From the NCBI GenBank assembly GCA_046735215.1, contig JBKPSV010000205.1, forward strand, positions 1 to 14,461: a stretch of 14,461 nt of DNA. Direction: 5' to 3'. The position numbers and the translations under genes were made by a program. The first letter of the stretch is position 1, and each line of letters starts with the position of its first letter. This DNA comes from JAMXLO01 sp046735215 (GTDB lineage: Bacteria > Pseudomonadota > Alphaproteobacteria > Acetobacterales > Acetobacteraceae). Positions 12,903-14,461 of the stretch are shown piece after piece. The notes beneath the pieces are model-generated. The model was not told the origin of the DNA and searched no databases. It was given only the letters and a program-made list of their open reading frames with translations.

Positions 12903-14309
12903 ATGCCTGCGCCTTCCTCTGACACCGTCGCCGCCGTGTTGCACCACGCCGATGCGTCGCTTGACGCGTCGCGCGGGCGGCTGTTCGAGCTCTTGAGCAT
13001 CCCCTCTATCAGCGCCCAGCCCAATCACCGACAGGACTGCCAGCGTGCCGCCGAGTGGGTGCGCACACAGCTCGAGGACCTTGGCTTCGCGGCGGAAACT
13101 CGCCCCACCGATGGCCATCCGGTTGTCGTCGCGCACCACGCCGCGCCTGCCGGCTACCGCGGTCCGCATATCCTGTTCTACGGGCACTACGACGTACAGC
13201 CAGTCGATCCCCTCGACCTGTGGCACAGCCCCCCGTTCGAACCGCAATTGGTGGATGGGCCGCACGGCAAGCGATTCGTCGCGCGCGGCGCGGTGGACGG
13301 CAAGGGGCAGGCGATGATGTTCGTCGAGGCGATGCGCGCCTGGAAAGAAGCCGCCGGCGACATCCCTGTCCACGTCACCGCGCTTATCGAAGGCGAGGAA
13401 GAGGTCGGCAGTCCGAACCTCGAGCCATTTCTGATCGCGAACAAAGCTGAACTCGCATCCGATTTGGCGCTGATCAGCGACACCGGCATGTGGGATATCG
13501 ACACGCCCGCCATCACCACGCGCCTGCGCGGCATGACGTATGTGCAGATGACCTTGAAAGCTGCGAACCGCGACCTGCATTCCGGTCTGTATGGAGGCTC
13601 GGCGCTGAACCCGATCAACGCATTGGCGCATGTGCTGGGCGACCTGCATGACGCCAATGGTCGCATCCAGTTGCCCGGCTTCTATGACAAGGTGAAGCCG
13701 CTTTCGAATGCTCAGCGTGCGCAATGGGATGCGCTCGGCTTCGACGAGAATGCCTTCCTGGGCAAGATCGGGCTCAGCTCACCCGCGGGGGAACGTGGCT
13801 ATTCCGCTCTCGAACGGCTGTGGGCGCGACCGACTGCCGATATCAACGGCATGTGGGGCGGCTACACCGGCGCCGGCGGGAAGACGGTGATCGCCGCCGA
13901 AGCATCAGCGAAGATTTCATTCCGTCTGGTCCCAGGGCAGGATCCGGATGAGGTGTTCGAGCAGTTCAAGCGCTTCGTCGCCGAGCGGCTGCCGGCTGGT
14001 GCAACCGTCGACTACGAGTGTGGCACTCGCAGCCCAGGCATCGAGGTCAACGTCGAGAGCCCTTGGGTATTGGCAGCGCAGTCAGTGCTGACCGACGAAT
14101 ACGGCAAGCCAGCGCTGCTAATGGGCAGCGGTGGTTCGATCCCGGTAGTGACCTCGCTGCACAGCGTATTGGGCATCGACAGCCTGCTGATGGGGTTCGG
14201 CCTCGACGATGACCAGGTGCATAGTCCGAACGAGAAGTTCGAGCAGCGCTGCTTCCACCACGGCATCCGCTCGCACATCAGGCTGCTCGCGAAATTCGCT
14301 GGAGGATGA
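12903..14309 (+). CDS. M20 family metallopeptidase (dipeptidase/carboxypeptidase-like)
   Basis: A 468-residue di-zinc peptidase of the M20 (CNDP/ArgE/DapE) clan. Metal ligands and base are all visible: H95 in FYGHYDVQP, bridging D132 in RGAVDGKG, E166/E167 in EGEEEVGS, D193 in ISDTG and H440 in DDQVHSPNE. The layout resembles carnosinase-type dipeptidases. A dimerisation/lid domain lies about 205-330, with NRDLHSGLYGG. No signal peptide is present, so it is cytosolic. ATG 12903 follows AGGAG at 6 bases; an in-frame start at 12831 would overlap the amidase gene. It is second gene of the amidase operon (22-base gap). Together they may release and cleave amide-linked amino acids, which is inference. 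A GC hairpin follows its stop by 11 bases. Confidence 0.94.
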   Translation: MPAPSSDTVAAVLHHADASLDASRGRLFELLSIPSISAQPNHRQDCQRAAEWVRTQLEDLGFAAETRPTDGHPVVVAHHAAPAGYRGPHILFYGHYDVQPVDPLDLWHSPPFEPQLVDGPHGKRFVARGAVDGKGQAMMFVEAMRAWKEAAGDIPVHVTALIEGEEEVGSPNLEPFLIANKAELASDLALISDTGMWDIDTPAITTRLRGMTYVQMTLKAANRDLHSGLYGGSALNPINALAHVLGDLHDANGRIQLPGFYDKVKPLSNAQRAQWDALGFDENAFLGKIGLSSPAGERGYSALERLWARPTADINGMWGGYTGAGGKTVIAAEASAKISFRLVPGQDPDEVFEQFKRFVAERLPAGATVDYECGTRSPGIEVNVESPWVLAAQSVLTDEYGKPALLMGSGGSIPVVTSLHSVLGIDSLLMGFGLDDDQVHSPNEKFEQRCFHHGIRSHIRLLAKFAGG

Positions 14310-14320
14310 AGCGACGGCTC

Positions 14321-14342
14321 CCCCCTCCCTTGCGGGAGGGGG
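14321..14342 (+). terminator. GC-rich hairpin after the M20 gene
   Basis: CCCCCTCCC (14321-14329) and GGGAGGGGG (14334-14342) form a perfect 9-bp stem with loop ttgc. It is followed by ttgagag, with no real T-run. It lies between convergent genes and, being symmetrical, could serve both. Short C/G-tract hairpins of this look are common dispersed elements in sphingomonad and rhizobial intergenic DNA; calling it a dispersed repeat would need the rest of the genome. Confidence 0.55.
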
Positions 14343-14368
14343 TTGAGAGGAGAGAGCGCCATGTCCGC

Positions 14369-14461
14369 TCATAGCCTGCGGGCAGTCGGTTTGCGCAGCT
14401 GGCAGGCGGGGCCCTTGAGGGAGCTGGCATAGTCACGCTGCCCGGTGTCCGTGGCGTCATC
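14369..14461 (-). CDS. C-terminal end of an unidentified protein, partial at window edge
   Basis: The minus-strand frame entering from the right edge encodes 30 residues, DDATDTGQRDYASSLKGP then ACQLRKPTARRL, before a TGA at 14371-14369. The hydrophilic, codon-like composition and the placement (convergent with the M20 gene, with a symmetrical hairpin between) suggest the tail of a real gene. I do not recognise the family, and 30 residues are too few to be sure it is coding. Confidence 0.4.
   Translation of the reverse strand, partial: DDATDTGQRDYASSLKGPACQLRKPTARRL

Noticed and set aside
1..14461. CRISPR array, IS element, prophage genes, tRNA or rRNA
   Set aside because: I looked for regularly spaced direct repeats, transposase or integrase motifs, and tRNA-like cloverleaf sequences on both strands and saw none.

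Overview
The window is GC-rich bacterial chromosome, most likely from an alphaproteobacterium of the Sphingomonadales type. That placement rests on GC content, on an L19 protein with a low-complexity C-terminal tail, and on leuC directly following the ffh-rpsP-rimM-trmD-rplS operon. It is inferred from gene order and protein style; no database search was run.

Left third (1-3740, all minus strand): a translation and secretion operon read right to left, ffh > rpsP > rimM > trmD > rplS > leuC (leuC cut by the window edge). A sigma70-type promoter is visible upstream of ffh, followed by a leader holding three consecutive hairpins. ffh, rimM and trmD start with GTG, while rpsP, rplS and leuC start with ATG behind purine-rich ribosome sites. 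A perfect 12-bp inverted repeat covers the trmD start codon. This pattern suggests that translation keeps RimM and TrmD low and S16 and L19 high, as is known for the equivalent E. coli operon.

Middle (3740-9000): small metabolic genes. A VOC/glyoxalase-like protein (minus) is divergent from a cytosolic DsbA-like protein with a single-cysteine CPFS motif (plus). A three-gene minus-strand group follows: GMC flavin oxidoreductase > small four-helix membrane protein > SDR dehydrogenase, plausibly oxidising an unidentified alcohol. A stand-alone MetE C-terminal-domain (core-MetE) methyltransferase homologue lies divergent from the GMC gene.

Right part (8995-14461): a class III cyclase-like protein (minus) lacks several canonical catalytic residues. 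It is preceded by an intrinsic terminator that ends the upstream LLM-family flavin oxidoreductase transcript and a possible 76-codon coupled ORF. The LLM gene sits in frame behind the decayed 3' end of a DHA2 (EmrB/QacA-type) drug-efflux transporter, a pseudogene with a frameshift, a probable internal deletion and no stop codon of its own. An amidase-signature enzyme and an M20 dipeptidase-like metallopeptidase form a two-gene plus-strand operon ending in a strong GC hairpin. A partial minus-strand reading frame runs off the right edge.

No phage, IS element, CRISPR array, tRNA or rRNA was seen. The most interesting observations are the structured leader and start-codon-occluding hairpin in the ffh-trmD operon, the transporter remnant joined to the LLM gene, and the degenerate cyclase.
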